Assembly (NCBI RefSeq): GCF_048771995.1
Contig: NC_133024.1
Span: forward strand, 113,410,501-113,474,500
Direction: 5' to 3'
From: Taeniopygia guttata
Lineage: Eukaryota; Chordata; Aves; Passeriformes; Estrildidae
Length of the DNA stretch: 64,000 nucleotides
The first letter of the stretch is position 1, and the number at the start of each line of letters is the position of its first letter. Made by a program: the position numbers and the translations under genes. This document shows, one piece after another, positions 1 through 10,860 of this stretch. The notes beneath the pieces were generated by a model that worked only from the letters and a program-made list of their open reading frames with translations, was not told the DNA's origin and made no database searches.

Positions 1-1304
1 TGGAAAGGTTTCACAAAGAGCTGAGCTCTGTGCAGGCTCAGGGCTCAGCAGTGCACCTGAGCTGACACAGAGAAAGTGAATTCCAGAGCTCAGAGCTCGC
101 TTTGGAAATTGTTTTCTTTCTTTTGATGTGCCCAGGCAAGGATTTGGACTTCCTGCACAAGGTGAAGGCACGGAAAGGAGCAGTGTGAGGTGCCAGGTGA
201 GGAGCACTGGAGATTTGTTCCTCTCTGTGAAGGGCAGGATGTGGCAGCAGCACAAGATTGGTGTTTCTGAAGCTTGAGATGAAGAGTGACTTAAAATATT
301 TGGCATTACAACTGAAACTGTAATCTGTTTGTGCCATGAGTTGTGGAAATATTATGTCCCATCCCTGGAGGTGTTCAAGGCCAGAATCACAAGGCTGGAA
401 GAGCCCTTTAGGATCATCCAGCCCCACCAGCATCACCCCAAACCCTGTCCCCAAGGCCACATCCAGACTCCTCTGGGACAATTCCAGTGACTCCAAAGCT
501 CCCTGGGTAGCTCATCCCAAGGTCTGACCACTCTGCCAGGGAAAAAAAAACATTTCCCTGCCACAACTTAAAACCATTTCCTCTCCTACTTTCACTTGAA
601 AAGTGAGAGCAGAGACAATTTGTTCCTTGTTTATCCACAGAGCCAGCATGCTATTGCTAGAGATCCACTTAGGGATAAAACTGTTCTTTTAGGATACCCA
701 TTGCACTGAATTTCCAAGTGAAGGACAAGACCTTGAGTTCAGAATAATAAAAAAAGTTTGTGGCTTTCTGTCCTGTTCAGGAAACAACTGAATGTTGTTC
801 AGGAAACAAACCTCACATATCTGTCAAGACAGGTGTTGGCTTCTTTCTTGTAGCCTTGAATTTTGCATTTTTTATCTTCTCCTTTCACTCCCACACCTGC
901 TAGGATCAGACAGATCCACACCTTCCTTTCCCAGAGCTGTGTTGTGACTCCTTTCCCTATAAAATGTAGAAAATATTTGATAAATTTAGTGCATAGATAT
1001 ATTGGGGGAGTAAAGAATAACTTGTTGTCTGTTCTGGAGGAGCAATTTGTGTTTGCAGCACACAGGGCACGTGCAAATCCTACAGTTCAATTCCTTGCCA
1101 GGCTGCTCCTCACTCTGATGTCAGTGCTCAGCCCTTTCTCATTTGGTGAATGCAATGAACCTGCTGGAATTAAATGCATCCATTTGTGCCTTTGGGGACT
1201 ACAGGAATGGGAACTGGAGACAGGTGTCTTCCCCTAGTTCTGTGTGGGATACAAAAGGGAATACTGTGCTTTTAGGGCACCATCAACCCAGGAATAAGTT
1301 CAGG
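1..1304. other. Upstream flank of HLCS, no gene recognised
   Basis: This is ordinary mixed-composition vertebrate intergenic DNA. Apart from a CR1-like fragment near 356-600 I see no exon, RNA gene or clear promoter. The open frames here are short, lack splice-supported continuity and resemble no protein I know. In mammals the HLCS 5' end faces RIPPLY3, but nothing resembling it is visible on either strand. Confidence 0.5.
356..600 (-). mobile_element. CR1 LINE fragment (3' part, minus orientation)
   Basis: From about 384 the text reads as the reverse complement of a CR1 3' end (an aatcacaaggctggaagag-type start followed by a coding-tail relic). It closely parallels 23069-23300, with shared runs such as the ccaaggccacatccagactc motif. 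Just before it, 356-383 resembles the plus-orientation CR1 phrase for a 'ctggaggtgttcaaggcc' tail, so the copy may be composite. Confidence 0.7.
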
Positions 1305-1922
1305 TGTCGGAATCTGTGGGTATTGGTGATTCTGAGATTGTAGAAAGTCTCTGTCTTTCTGCCCCGTTGCCAAAGCAGAAGCCATAATTCATCTGTGCTG
1401 GTTTCAAGGTTGTTTATTCTGTTTATCTCTAACATGTTCTGCTGCCCTGCCGCAGCTCTGTCCTGCAGGGCAGCGTGTGGGGCTCTGCCCTCAGTGGGAT
1501 GGTACAAACATTAAATACCACAAACTACCTGTGCTGGATTTACAATAACGTGCCAATATCTGTCACCTACGTTGGACAGTGTGTCCCCAGCCTGAACCAA
1601 CAGAAAAATGCCAACACCACAGTGAAACATGGAGGGCATGAAGAAGGAGGAAAGGACAAGACACACCCAATTTCCTCCATCTTGTCCCCTTTGAACCTCT
1701 TATCTAGAAACCTAAAATTTTACTCTTGCACCCGTGTCACACTTAATTATTATTCTTATCAAACACTCAGAGCTTGTAATTCATCCTGTAAGATTGAAAA
1801 TTCTTTTCCATGGACAGAGATCACAGCCAGTGTCTCTGGGGGCTCTGTCCAGGGGGGTTCCTGACCCCTGCCAGGGTCCCAGACCTGCCAGGGCAGCCAG
1901 AGGGAAGCCCTGGATTCCCACA
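1305..1922 (-). mobile_element. Solo LTR of an endogenous retrovirus, copy 1 of pair 1
   Basis: This 618-bp block starts TGTCGG and ends CCCACA. It is flanked by a perfect 6-bp direct repeat, TTCAGG, at 1299-1304 and 1923-1928, which is a target-site duplication. The reverse complement recurs at 63047-63664, also 618 bp, at roughly 95% identity by hand alignment. Read on the minus strand it has the order expected of an LTR: a TGTGGGAATCC start, then an AATAAA polyadenylation signal, then a short U5 ending in CA. No internal retroviral genes lie beside it, so it is a solo LTR. The 6-bp duplication suggests a beta/alpha-retrovirus-like (ERVK-type) integrase. Confidence 0.9.
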
Positions 1923-2074
1923 TTCAGGTAGCAGTGTCAAGTGATTTCTGAGGAAGATGAGATCTTTTCTTGTAGTCCATCAGGATAGTTTTAGCTTTGG
2001 AGAAGCAGATTTACCCTGGGCTCCATCTCAAATGGTGGGAGCAGCAGGTGAGGGGGGGATTGTGTCCCTGAGCC

Positions 2075-2582
2075 CCACAGGTGAGAGCCCTGAGACCTGC
2101 AGAGCTGCCCCAGCCCTGTCCCAGCCCAGGAGGAGCTGGAGCTGCTGCAGAGAGCCCAGAGGAGGCTCCAGGATGAGCAGAGGGATGGAGCAGCTCTGCT
2201 GGGAGGAAAGGCTGGCACAGCTGGGATTGTTCCCCTGCACAGGAGAAGCTTTGGGCTGAGCTCAGGGTGGCCTTGCAGGGCCTGGAGGAGCCCCAGGAAA
2301 CCTGGAGAGAGACAATTTCCAGGGCAGGGAGGGACAGGACACAGGGAATGGCTTCACACTGAAAAATCCCAAGTTTAGGTGGGATATTGGGAAAAAAATC
2401 CTTCCCTAGGAGGGTGGGGAACCCCTGGGATGGAATTCCCAGAGCAGCTGAGGCTGCCCCTGGATCCCCGGCAGGTTGGACACTGGGGCTTGCAACACCC
2501 TGGAACATTGGAAGGCGTCCCTGCCCACGCCAGGGGGTGGAGCTGGATGAGCTTTTAAGTCCCTTTTAACCCAAACCATACC
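2075..2582 (+). mobile_element. CR1 LINE, 5'-truncated (plus)
   Basis: This is a long CR1 3' region. It contains the conserved 'gacacagggaatggcttc' block, the 'ggtgggatattggg' block, the 'gctgcccctggatccc' block, and a terminal 'cccttttaacccaaaccat' tail at about 2562-2579. It ends a few bases from the HLCS GC-rich island, about 330 bp upstream of the start codon. Confidence 0.9.
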
Positions 2583-2584
2583 GC

Positions 2585-3130
2585 CATTCCCTGAGAAGCC
2601 GAGTCGTGGCGCCGGCAGCGAGAAAACCTCGCCTGCTCCTCCTCCTTTTCCTCCACCAGAGCCCGGCTGGCTAGAACTTAACCCGCCGCAAAGACACAAC
2701 GCCCGGAGCCACTTTTTGAACGCTCTTTATTCCTTTTTACACCTTCCCTCAGCGTGAGGGGACGCCTCAGCGCTGAGGGGAGCGACGCGACGGCGCGAAA
2801 GGGGCGGGGCGGCACTAGCCAATCAGCGCTGCGAGCGGTGCCCGCCCTGCTGACGTTCAGCGCTGCCATTGGGCGAGGCGGGCGGGAGGGGCGGGGCCAC
2901 GCGCCCGCCATGCTGATCACGCTGTGCTACCTGTACCTGTGGGCGCGCTGGGGGCCGCGCTCGGCCGCGCTCGTCCGCAGCACCGTGCGGAGACTGCATC
3001 GCTCCCGCTGCTCCTTCACCTTCTGCGCCCGGCAGCCGCACCCCGAGGAGCGAGTCTGCCTCCGAGTCGGCGGCAAGGTGTTCTGCACCGGCGAGGCGCA
3101 GGTAGAGCCGCGGGGATGAGCATCGCGGCA
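2585..3130 (+). promoter_or_regulatory. HLCS: HLCS promoter CpG island
   Basis: This is the one strongly CpG-dense island in the window. Visible elements are GC boxes (ggggcggggc at 2801-2810 and 2888-2897), a CCAAT box (2819-2823), an inverted CCAAT box (ATTGG at 2868-2872) and a CRE-like TGACGTT at 2851-2857. There is no TATA box near the start, consistent with a housekeeping, dispersed-start promoter. The frame of the first coding exon stays open upstream to about 2754, but 2910 is the first ATG in it. The island could also fire on the minus strand, although I see no divergent gene. Confidence 0.8.
2910..3101 (+). CDS. HLCS: HLCS coding exon 1 (amino-terminal extension)
   Basis: This exon encodes residues 1-64, starting MLITLCYLYLWARWG. 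The ATG at 2910 has G at -3 (gcccgccATG) and is the first ATG in its frame. The donor is cag|gtagag, phase 0. The stretch is hydrophobic at residues 2-12, then rich in Arg and Ser (residues 14-35), like a mitochondrial presequence or a membrane-leaning leader. It corresponds to the upstream-initiated long isoform of vertebrate HLCS, whose human version carries an extension of roughly 147 residues before the classical start. The exon lies inside the CpG island. Targeting is inferred from composition only. Confidence 0.88.
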
Positions 3131-3379
3131 TCCCGGAGCAGCGCGGGTGGGATCGTGGTTTGGTTGTGGGGTTTTTGCTGGCCGGAAGGGCTTTGGGATA
3201 ACGCGCGGAGGAAATTCCCACACGTTATCTATCACACGCCAGGTGGTGGCTTTGGTGGGAATTGTCAGTTCAGGTGTGGTTCCCTCTCCTCGCTGCTTGC
3301 CGGAGCTTGTTGGGATAGGAAATAGGCTGAGGGGTGATGCTCTGTGTGCTGCAAATGTGTGGAAAAGGCCCATCGCTTG

Positions 3380-3976
3380 GTTTTTAAAATTTTAAAAGTT
3401 TAATGATAATAATAAAATTATTATTAATATAATTATACAATTAAAGGAATAAAATGTAGAGTTAGGACAATTACAAGACAATAAAAAGTAAAGAATTACG
3501 GATATCCAGATGCTCTCAGACACTAAGTCACGAAAAGCATGCCTTGTGAATAAAGGAATAACCTTAAAAGCAATAGCCTCTTGCATATTCATATATCTCA
3601 TACATGATGCATAAATTCCTTGTAAATTAAGAACTTTTCTGGTTTTTGTCAGCATCTCCTTAATCTCGGTGGTTCCATAAAGACGGAGAGAAGTTGGGAG
3701 AATGTTTATCTTTTCTGATAAGGAGGCTGTAACTCTTTATGGGCCCCAGGTCACTGTCATCCCTGTGTGAAGAGTTTCTTGATGATCTCATTTCTTGCTT
3801 GAGCTAGTAAAAAAATCCTACATCGCAGAGTTTCTATTTCAACATTATGTTTTAACTTAAAACTATATTTAACACACTACTTAAGAGAATTAATACAGCA
3901 TAACTTTCTAACATTACACATATAATATTCATGGTAACATTTGGGAAAAGCCAATCATAAAACATGCATTTTTTAC
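3380..3976. repeat. AT-rich dispersed repeat, direct copy 1
   Basis: It shares its whole length, in the same orientation, with 6554-7126. Matching blocks include ttttaaaattttaaaagttt at the left edge, agttaggacaatta, aaaagcatgccttgtgaa, cacactacttaagagaatta and aaaagccaatcataaaa at the right edge. Many substitutions and indels separate the copies, so they are old. No coding potential was recognised; an old LTR or retrovirus-internal fragment is possible. Confidence 0.75.
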
Positions 3977-4084
3977 AAAATGTCTATTTGCATGTGTATA
4001 TATATGTATATGTATTCAGTGCAGCTTTGCAAGGGCAGCAGTGGTTGTAGCAAAGCTTGGCTGGGAGAGCTTGAGAGAATTTAA

Positions 4085-4350
4085 CAGAATCACAGAGTGG
4101 TTTGGGATCGAAGGGACCTTAAAGATCATCCTGTTCCAACCCCCTGCCATGGGCTCCATGCCCTGTCCAACCTGACCTTGGGCACTTCCAGCAGCCACAG
4201 TTTCTCTGGGCACCCTGTGCCAGGGCCTGCCCACCCTCCCAGGGAAGATTTCCTTCCTAATATCCCATCTGAACCTGCTCACTTTCCGTTTAAGGACATT
4301 CCCCTTGTCCTTTCACTCCATGTCCCTGGGAAAAGCCTCTTTCCATTTTA
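4085..4350 (-). mobile_element. CR1 LINE fragment (minus)
   Basis: It starts with the reverse-complemented CR1 tail (cagaatcacagagtggtttg, then gggaccttaaagatcatcc). It continues through the 'ccctgtccaacctgaccttg' and 'caccctcccaggga' blocks to an older CR1 segment ending near 4350. Confidence 0.88.
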
Positions 4351-5985
4351 GCAACACACTTTGAGCACGTATAAGGCTTTAGTCTAAAAATATGTGCTGT
4401 GTTTGTGCCTTCAAGATTCGTGTCAGGGCTTTAAAATGTTGCTGGATCTGCTCTGGAATGTGACTGAGCCTTTGGTTCCTGAGAGCTGGCTGCTTCTCCC
4501 CATACAAAATGTTGTTTTAAGTGAGGAAAACGAGGTGAAAAATGAAAATCACAAATGAAGAGGGGTGGGGAAGGCTGTGGAAGCCCACGAGAGTGGAAAA
4601 ACCCTGTGCCTGAACCAGTTCCACGTGGCACTGCTGGAAGCAAAACTGCAAAGCGAGCTTGCTTGACTTTCAGGATTAGAAGTGGAGCTGGCACTGCCCC
4701 CAGCTAGTCTGAATTATTTAAATGAATGGTGGGTTTCTCTGAATTTTGCACTAAATGATAGAATTGGTCTGGGTAAGGCTCTTCTTGATCTCTGCTTTTT
4801 GCTGCTGCTGATGCCTGAGTGGTTGGGAATTATTTCAGTTGTTCCAGGCATTGCTGGGAAGGGATTTATGGAGAGTGTCAGTGGCTAAGTGCTCTTCAGG
4901 AAGCAGAGAAGCTTTTCACAAATTCAGTGGGTGAAGAGAACGTTTTCAGGGAGGGGAAACAAGATTAGAAATGCTGATGGAATTGGCTCTATTTAAAACT
5001 AGTTTTCTTTGCTATTTAATGAACAGATTATTTCACACTCAAGAGCGATGGTGGCAAAGTCAGAATCTTTCACAGCCAAGTGAAATACCTAATTCACATT
5101 CCAATAAAGCCCTCAAAAACAAAACAAAGCTGTGTTTTGAGGAGTTCTGCCTCAGTTGCCCTGGATTATTGTTCTGTGAGGAGTATTTCAGTTTATTTCT
5201 GCTCTTTGCTCCGCTCCTGCTCATTTCTGAAACAGCTTCTCCTCAGTCCCTGCACAGCCAGCACATTTTTTTCTGTCTGCATTGCTGTTCATGCAAACTG
5301 ATTTTATAATCTGCTCGGTTTATTGGTGTTTATTGGGAGCTTGGAAGCCCTCTGGGGAATTGCAGCTTGGCATAAAGTTTGGCATGGACTCAGGGCTGTT
5401 ATTCAATATGTTTTTGTCTCTTTAAAATACGTGGTGACAGCATTTGACTCTGAAAATCTCTGGGGCAGATCCTGTTGTGCTGCAGCTGAGTGTGAGGGCT
5501 CTGGCTCTGCATCACTGGGGAGCTTTTCACATCATCTCTGAAGAGATAAAATGTTAAAAATGTTAATTCAGATTTTTTTCTTTTTGCTTCTGGGCAGCCA
5601 GCAAAGCTCCTTTGCTCTCTCAGTAGCTTGGACTGTGATCAGTAGCTTGCTTAAGACACTAGCAAGTCATAAATCATTACCTGTAAAGGCTTTATTTTTG
5701 GTTTGATCTTTAGCCAAATGGGATGTTTAAGGCACTTTAAACTTCCTGAGGTCAGTTCACTTTCTCAGTATTTGCTTGTGCAGCTTCTGTGCTCACCAAG
5801 GGTGGTTGGGTCAGGGAGCTGCCCCCTCAATATTCCGTGTTTTCACTGGAGGTGAGCAGTGATGAGCACACTCATTGCTGGAATTCAGTGCCAGAGGGGA
5901 ATTCTTTCCTGCTTCCACATGGAATTATTGGTGTGGCAGAAGGAAAATGTGGGAAACAGTAAAGGTAAGTGGATTTTTAGGAAGT

Positions 5986-6553
5986 TGTGGAAGCGCCATA
6001 TGTGTTAGAAGTTTACCCAAACAAGACAAGACTGTTAAGATATGTTCTTTGAGCTTTATTGCAACATCAATCTCATTACATTATTAAGACAATTAAAAGA
6101 TCACAACTCACATCTTACTAACAACAACCAAACATTTCTTCATAATATTAAAGAACATTTAAAAAGCTTTTTAACCAATAATATATTACTAAAACTTACA
6201 GATAATTATTCTAGCTAATTACTAAATAAACACATGTACCCCTGCTTCGAGCAGTACTTACTTATGTACTTCCTATTAACAATACACAATTATTAAACTT
6301 AAAACCTTCTACTATCTTACTAAACATCTTTTTCTACAGTCTAAAAATCTTATCTTAACCAAACCTAAAACTCAAACTATTGTTTTATGTCCTTTATTGT
6401 AACTTTTCTACTTTCAGACTTTACAATTGCAGCTAACTCTAAGTTACTCTTTCTGTTTCTAAAACCTGCTTTCACAACTTTCTAAAAGTTTTCTTACATT
6501 TACTATTTCCCTCAGCAAAGCAGTTGTTTCTTGTGAAAAATGCTAATTATTTG
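5986..6553 (-). mobile_element. Probable LTR-like AT-rich tract (minus)
   Basis: Read on the minus strand it is G/T-rich with an AATAAAGCTC-type polyadenylation signal (plus strand gagctttatt near 6051-6060) and a possible CA terminus at 5986 (TGTGGAAG on the plus strand). The other edge runs straight into the direct-repeat copy at 6554, so its boundary is uncertain. No gag, pol or env remnant was recognised. Confidence 0.4.
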
Positions 6554-7126
6554 GGTTTTAAAATTTTAAAAGTTTAATAATAATAAAATGGTTATAAAAA
6601 TAGTAATATAATTAGAGTAATAAAGTTTAGAGTTAGGACAATTATAAGATAATAAAAAGTATTATTAGCATCCAGATGCTTTTGGACACTAAGTTATGAA
6701 AAGCATGCCTTGTGAACAAAGGAATTACTCTTAAAACAATACACTTGTTGCATATTTATATATCTTTCATGGTTATGTGTACATTCCATTTAAAATAAGA
6801 AACTCTGTTTGTTGTATGTTAATTGTTTCTTTTAATTTTTATGGCATCTTTGAGTTTGAGTAAGGCTTGAAGAAATTAGTTTCTTCTGATAAGAAGCCAT
6901 AAATTTTTCTCTTTTGGAAGATTTCGGTGTTTTTTGAAGTGAGTATGTTATTTTTTAAAAAAAAACTCTCTTCATATACATAGACTATTTTAACGTTATG
7001 TTGGAACTTAAAACTATATTTCACACACTACTTAAGAGAATTAATATAGCATAACTTTCTAAGATTATACATATAATATTCATTGTAATATTTGTGAAAA
7101 GCCAATCATAAAATATGCATTTTTCA
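6554..7126. repeat. AT-rich dispersed repeat, direct copy 2
   Basis: This is the second copy of the element at 3380-3976, about 3.17 kb downstream and in the same orientation. It retains the left-edge ttttaaaattttaaaagttt and the right-edge aagccaatcataaaatatgc. The middle is the most diverged part. Confidence 0.75.
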
Positions 7127-7804
7127 CATTTCTAATATTTACCATTTTTAAAATATGTCAGATGAATGAAGTTCAATGCAACATCAATATAAAAATTAGA
7201 AATGGATGTAATATTTTCCTGAGAAGCTGTGAGGTGTATCAAACATATTTATTGGTCTGCTGATTCCAGGTTTTGAGCTTTATTTGTTCCTTGCCGAGGG
7301 CAAGAGAGGGAATCTTTTGTAATTTAATGAAGAAAACTTTGATCCAGTGATCTGCTGAATGGTGGATGGAACAACTTAGGGGAAAAAATAGATTCTGAAT
7401 GAATTATTTCCACTATGAGCTTCATAGTGAAGGAGGAATGTTGATGTAGAGGCACGAGGATTCCAGGTTCAGTGTGGATGGGAGAGGAGGGTGAGGTGGA
7501 TGAGGGATGCTGCCCGTGGCTCAGGGGTTTGTGTTCCATCCTCTTTTCCTTTAGAGCTGAAATCTAGAATTTGAGTTGGCCTAAAAACGTGGCTTCTCAA
7601 TTTCAGTTTTACTTTCAGCCTTCCTTTGTGGTGGTTCAGAATTTTATCCCTTTTTTTTTGTCTCGTGGGGAGCGTGAAATAATAATCACCCTCCCTGTAA
7701 GGCTGGAGGGTCAGATTTGAATTTAAGCTGGGCATAATTTAAAAAGGAATTTTTAAATCAGCTGCTTCCTATACAGGCTTATTCTCCTCTCCCCTTTCTT
7801 TCAG

Positions 7805-7957
7805 TTCCTTGATGACTTAAACAGGTGGAGTGTGCTTCTCATTTCTCCCTTTATTCACCACGAGAAGCTGCTGCCAGCAGAGCACATTGCTTTTGTGACA
7901 GAAAGCATTTCTGCTCAGACAGAGAACTTGCAGAAAGGACCTGACTCGTCAAAGGAG
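7805..7957 (+). CDS. HLCS: HLCS coding exon 2 (amino-terminal extension)
   Basis: This exon encodes residues 65-115 (FLDDLNRWSVLLISPFI at its start, GPDSSKE at its end). It is 153 nt, phase 0 at both sides, with acceptor ctttctttcag and donor gag|gtgaga. It continues the frame of exon 1 exactly and feeds into exon 3. It belongs to the long-isoform extension, which is less conserved than the rest, and no domain is recognised. Because the exon is a multiple of three, skipping it would keep the frame. Confidence 0.82.
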
Positions 7958-8167
7958 GTGAGAAACTCTCCTTGTTTCTTGCATAGGAAGGGGAGCAGAT
8001 ATTCAATATTCTTGCATGACAGGGGGTACAGATGGGTTGTGATGTTACAGGCAATAAAAAGGGAATTGCTTCATTCAGATCACTGGCTCTATTTTGTGTT
8101 TCAAACAGACCGAGAGACATTTTGAGATTTTTAAGTAGCATTTTTCTCTGGCTGTGGGTGGGAATTG

Positions 8168-8525
8168 CCCCTCTGCTCTGGAGCCAGGCTGGGAGAAGTT
8201 GGGATTCTGCAGCCTGGAGAAGAAAAGGCTCCAGGGAGAACTCAGAGCCTAAAGGGACTCCAGGAGAGCAACTCTGGACAAGGAATGGAGTGACAGGACC
8301 CAGGGAATGGCTTCCCACTGGGAAAGGGGAGATTTGGGTGGGATATTGGGAAGGAATTCCTGGCTGGGAGGGTGGGCAGGGCTAGGATGGAATTCCCAGA
8401 GCAGCTGTGGCTGCCCCTGGATCCCTGGCAGTGCCCAAGGCCAGGTTGCACACTGGGGCTTGGAGCAGCCTGGCACAGTGGAAAATCCTTCTCCTGCTTT
8501 TTGTTAAGTCCCCTTTAGGCCCTGG
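8168..8525 (+). mobile_element. CR1 LINE, 5'-truncated (plus)
   Basis: It runs from 'cctctgctctggagccagg' through 'gacccagggaatggcttcc', 'tgggatattgggaaggaa' and 'gctgcccctggatccctgg' to a 'taagtcccctttaggcc' tail. This is the same family and orientation as 2075-2582. Confidence 0.9.
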
Positions 8526-8685
8526 AAGGCTGTGAGAGAGGAGGGATGGATGTCAGTGCCTCCAGGGAAGATGTCCATGTCAGGATGTGTCTGTGCAAAC
8601 ATCTGGGCTGCCTGCTGAGATCCCAGAGCTCTCCACAAACCATGCTCTGCCCCAGGCTGGGATCACCCCTGGGGCCGTGGATAAA

Positions 8686-8869
8686 TGTGGGAAATGGATT
8701 TGTAGAGAATTTTTAAAGCAGCATTAAAAGGGCTTAATTTAATTTAATACCTTAAATTTTAATTTAAACCCTAAAGTCAACATTTCTTATCTCAAAGTTT
8801 ACCTACAGCTCTGTTCTATGTGAACCTTCTGTCAAATTTCAAGAATTCTCTACAAATCCATCTCCCACA
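8686..8869. mobile_element. 184-bp fold-back (MITE-like) element
   Basis: The terminal 26 bp are inverted repeats with one mismatch: tgtgggaaatggatttgtag and onward at the left, and the reverse complement of aattctctacaaatccatct and onward at the right. Both edges therefore read TGTGGGA...TCCCACA. The interior is AT-rich (ttaatttaatttaa). Flanks gataaa / gatgag match at 4 of 6 positions and may be a worn target duplication. Read on the minus strand, about the first 54 bp resemble the start of the LTR at 41040, so it may derive from LTR termini. Confidence 0.65.
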
Positions 8870-9039
8870 GATGAGGTGCTGTCCTGGGTGTCCCTAAAGG
8901 GCCACGTGTCACCCTTATTTCCTGGAATCAGATTTCAGGCTCCTCCTTGGGGTTCCAGGCAATCACATCCATAGGTGCTCATGGCCTGGCTGCTTCCCTG
9001 GATGAGGATCTGTGTAAAAGATTTTTTTAGTCTTCAGGT

Positions 9040-9650
9040 TGTTTATTTTTTATCTTATCAGGAGTTCTACACACAGTCTACACTAGACTTAGCACACGAA
9101 GAGAAAACAGCAAAAAAAGCAGCAAAAAAAGTCACAAAATGTACAGTTTCTTTTAAACAGGTCTTTTAAAATGTACAGGTCTTTTAAACCTGTTTTATCT
9201 AATTTACTCATAAAATGTACTTTATTTCTACTTTTCTACCAATAACTAATTATTTGTCTGCCACACAACATCTGTATTACAACTCTCCCTAACTAGTCAC
9301 TCTATACCACCAACACAATAGAAAACAAAGTAGATCAAGAAGAAGAAACAGATCAAACAACACCCAAAATCCTCTATTTTGTCTTCTACATCCATACTAA
9401 AAACCCAAAACTCTAGATTTTTCACCCTGTGATAATCTATACTACTATCTATTTTACACATAAATTCTAATAAACTATACTACTGTCTGGTAAACTATAC
9501 TACTATCTGATAGTATTCTGATACAATTCTGATAAAATATGCTGCTATCTATTTTACTCATAAATTCTAATTCAAGGTCAAACAACACCCAAAATCTCCA
9601 TCAGCTGGTTTGGAAATGATGTTATTTTATTTATTATATCCATCCAGGTA
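9040..9650. mobile_element. Diverged LTR-like repeat, related to 16905-17440
   Basis: It is AT-rich and C-rich on the plus strand. It aligns by eye with 16905-17440: '-cacccaaaatcctctattttg-' against '-caccctaaaacctccatcttg-', then a shared 'caccctgtgata' about 60 bp later. Internal short duplications occur (aaactatactact motifs at 9470-9510, tctattttac blocks at 9448 and 9548). A gttttattt/atcttatc block near 9040 may be a reverse-complemented polyadenylation region. The boundaries are approximate. Confidence 0.5.
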
Positions 9651-10810
9651 GGCTCTGCTTCTGGAGCTGTGCCCTCCCTCTTGTCTCAGAGTGCACCTCG
9701 CCCAGCTCAAATGGAAGATTTTTTATTTTTCTTCTACTTTTTGTAGCAGAAAGAGCGGCAAAAAACATCTGCATTGAAGCTCTAATTATCTATTCTTTTG
9801 GGGGTTTATTGCGTTTTTTAAAATCTTCTTGGGTTTGCTTTCATTTTCCTTAGGAGGGAAAATTTTGCATTCTTATGTGGACATTACTAATTGATTTAGA
9901 AAGCTCAAAAGTGATAGTCCAGGCAAAAAATCCAAAACTAAAGAGGAAAGGGACTGCTGGTTTATTTTGTTTATTGTTCTTCTGTGTGAACACAGTAAAA
10001 TGCTCTTAATTTTAGTACCTCTGGCTGTCACCATAGCCAGGGGCTGTGGGAACACATTGCCCCTGGGGGAATTTCTGGCCAGAAAAGCCAATTTTTGTAG
10101 GAGTGTCAGTGATCTGGTGAAAATGAGGGGGACTCAGAAGACAGGAGTATGAATAATGTCCCATCTCTCGCTAAGAGCTGGCCTTTCATCCTTTATTCTG
10201 ACAGAATTTTGATTTGGAACTGTAGCAGGAAAGCTGGAAAATATTCCCTGAGGATTTTTGCTCTGCTCTGGAGCCCAGTGGATTGTTGCCTGATTTCAGG
10301 GTCATAGGTTTTGGCAAGGGTTTTATTTTGTGAGCTACTTTCATGGGTAGCTGCTCACTTTGTTTGCACTATGCAGCAATAATTTACATTTTATTTGGTG
10401 CCACAGAAGAACGGTGAAGAACATCAACAGATCTTCCTCAGCTTCCAGGTGTGGGTGTTACTTGGTTCTGTTCTTTGGGTAAGAAAGGATATTTAAATAC
10501 TCTGTAATTAAATTAATAGGATATTTAAATACTCTCTAAATCCCTCACATTCCACCACCAGCAGTCACATTGAAGCTGGGACGTGCTCTGGTGTCACAGA
10601 GCTGAGGTTTAACCCCCAGGTTGGGATAAAGCCCCACAACTGCTCCCCTTTTCCTCTTGGAAAGGGAATTTTTCACTGAAGCTTAGCAGAAATCATGGAT
10701 CAGAAGACTCCCAGCCAGGTTTCTTGTTCAATATCCAACGGCCAGAAATATAAAGATGGATTGAGAGCCCACCTGCAGAGCTGCCCCCACTCTGGGAGGG
10801 TTTGGGAATG

Positions 10811-10860
10811 GGGTAATTTTTAATATTCCTCCAACCCAAACCATTCTGGGATTCTGTGGC
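10811..10860 (+). mobile_element. CR1 3'-tail fragment (plus)
   Basis: Only the last about 45 bp of a CR1 is present: a 'cctccaacccaaaccattct' type tail followed by gggattctgtgg. Confidence 0.65.

Larger units (their letters stand above)
3102..7804 (+). other. HLCS intron 1
   Basis: This 4.7-kb intron is bounded by gtagag and ctttctttcag. It contains two diverged direct repeats (3380-3976, 6554-7126), a CR1 fragment (4085-4350) and an AT-rich LTR-like tract (5986-6553). The remainder (3102-3379, 4351-5985, 7127-7804) is unremarkable intronic sequence. Confidence 0.8.

Noticed and set aside
2678..3373. Minus-strand open frames across the CpG island, as a divergent gene
   Set aside because: They are Arg/Pro/Ala-rich as expected from GC-rich DNA, overlap HLCS exon 1 and resemble no known protein; RIPPLY3, the expected neighbour, is not seen.
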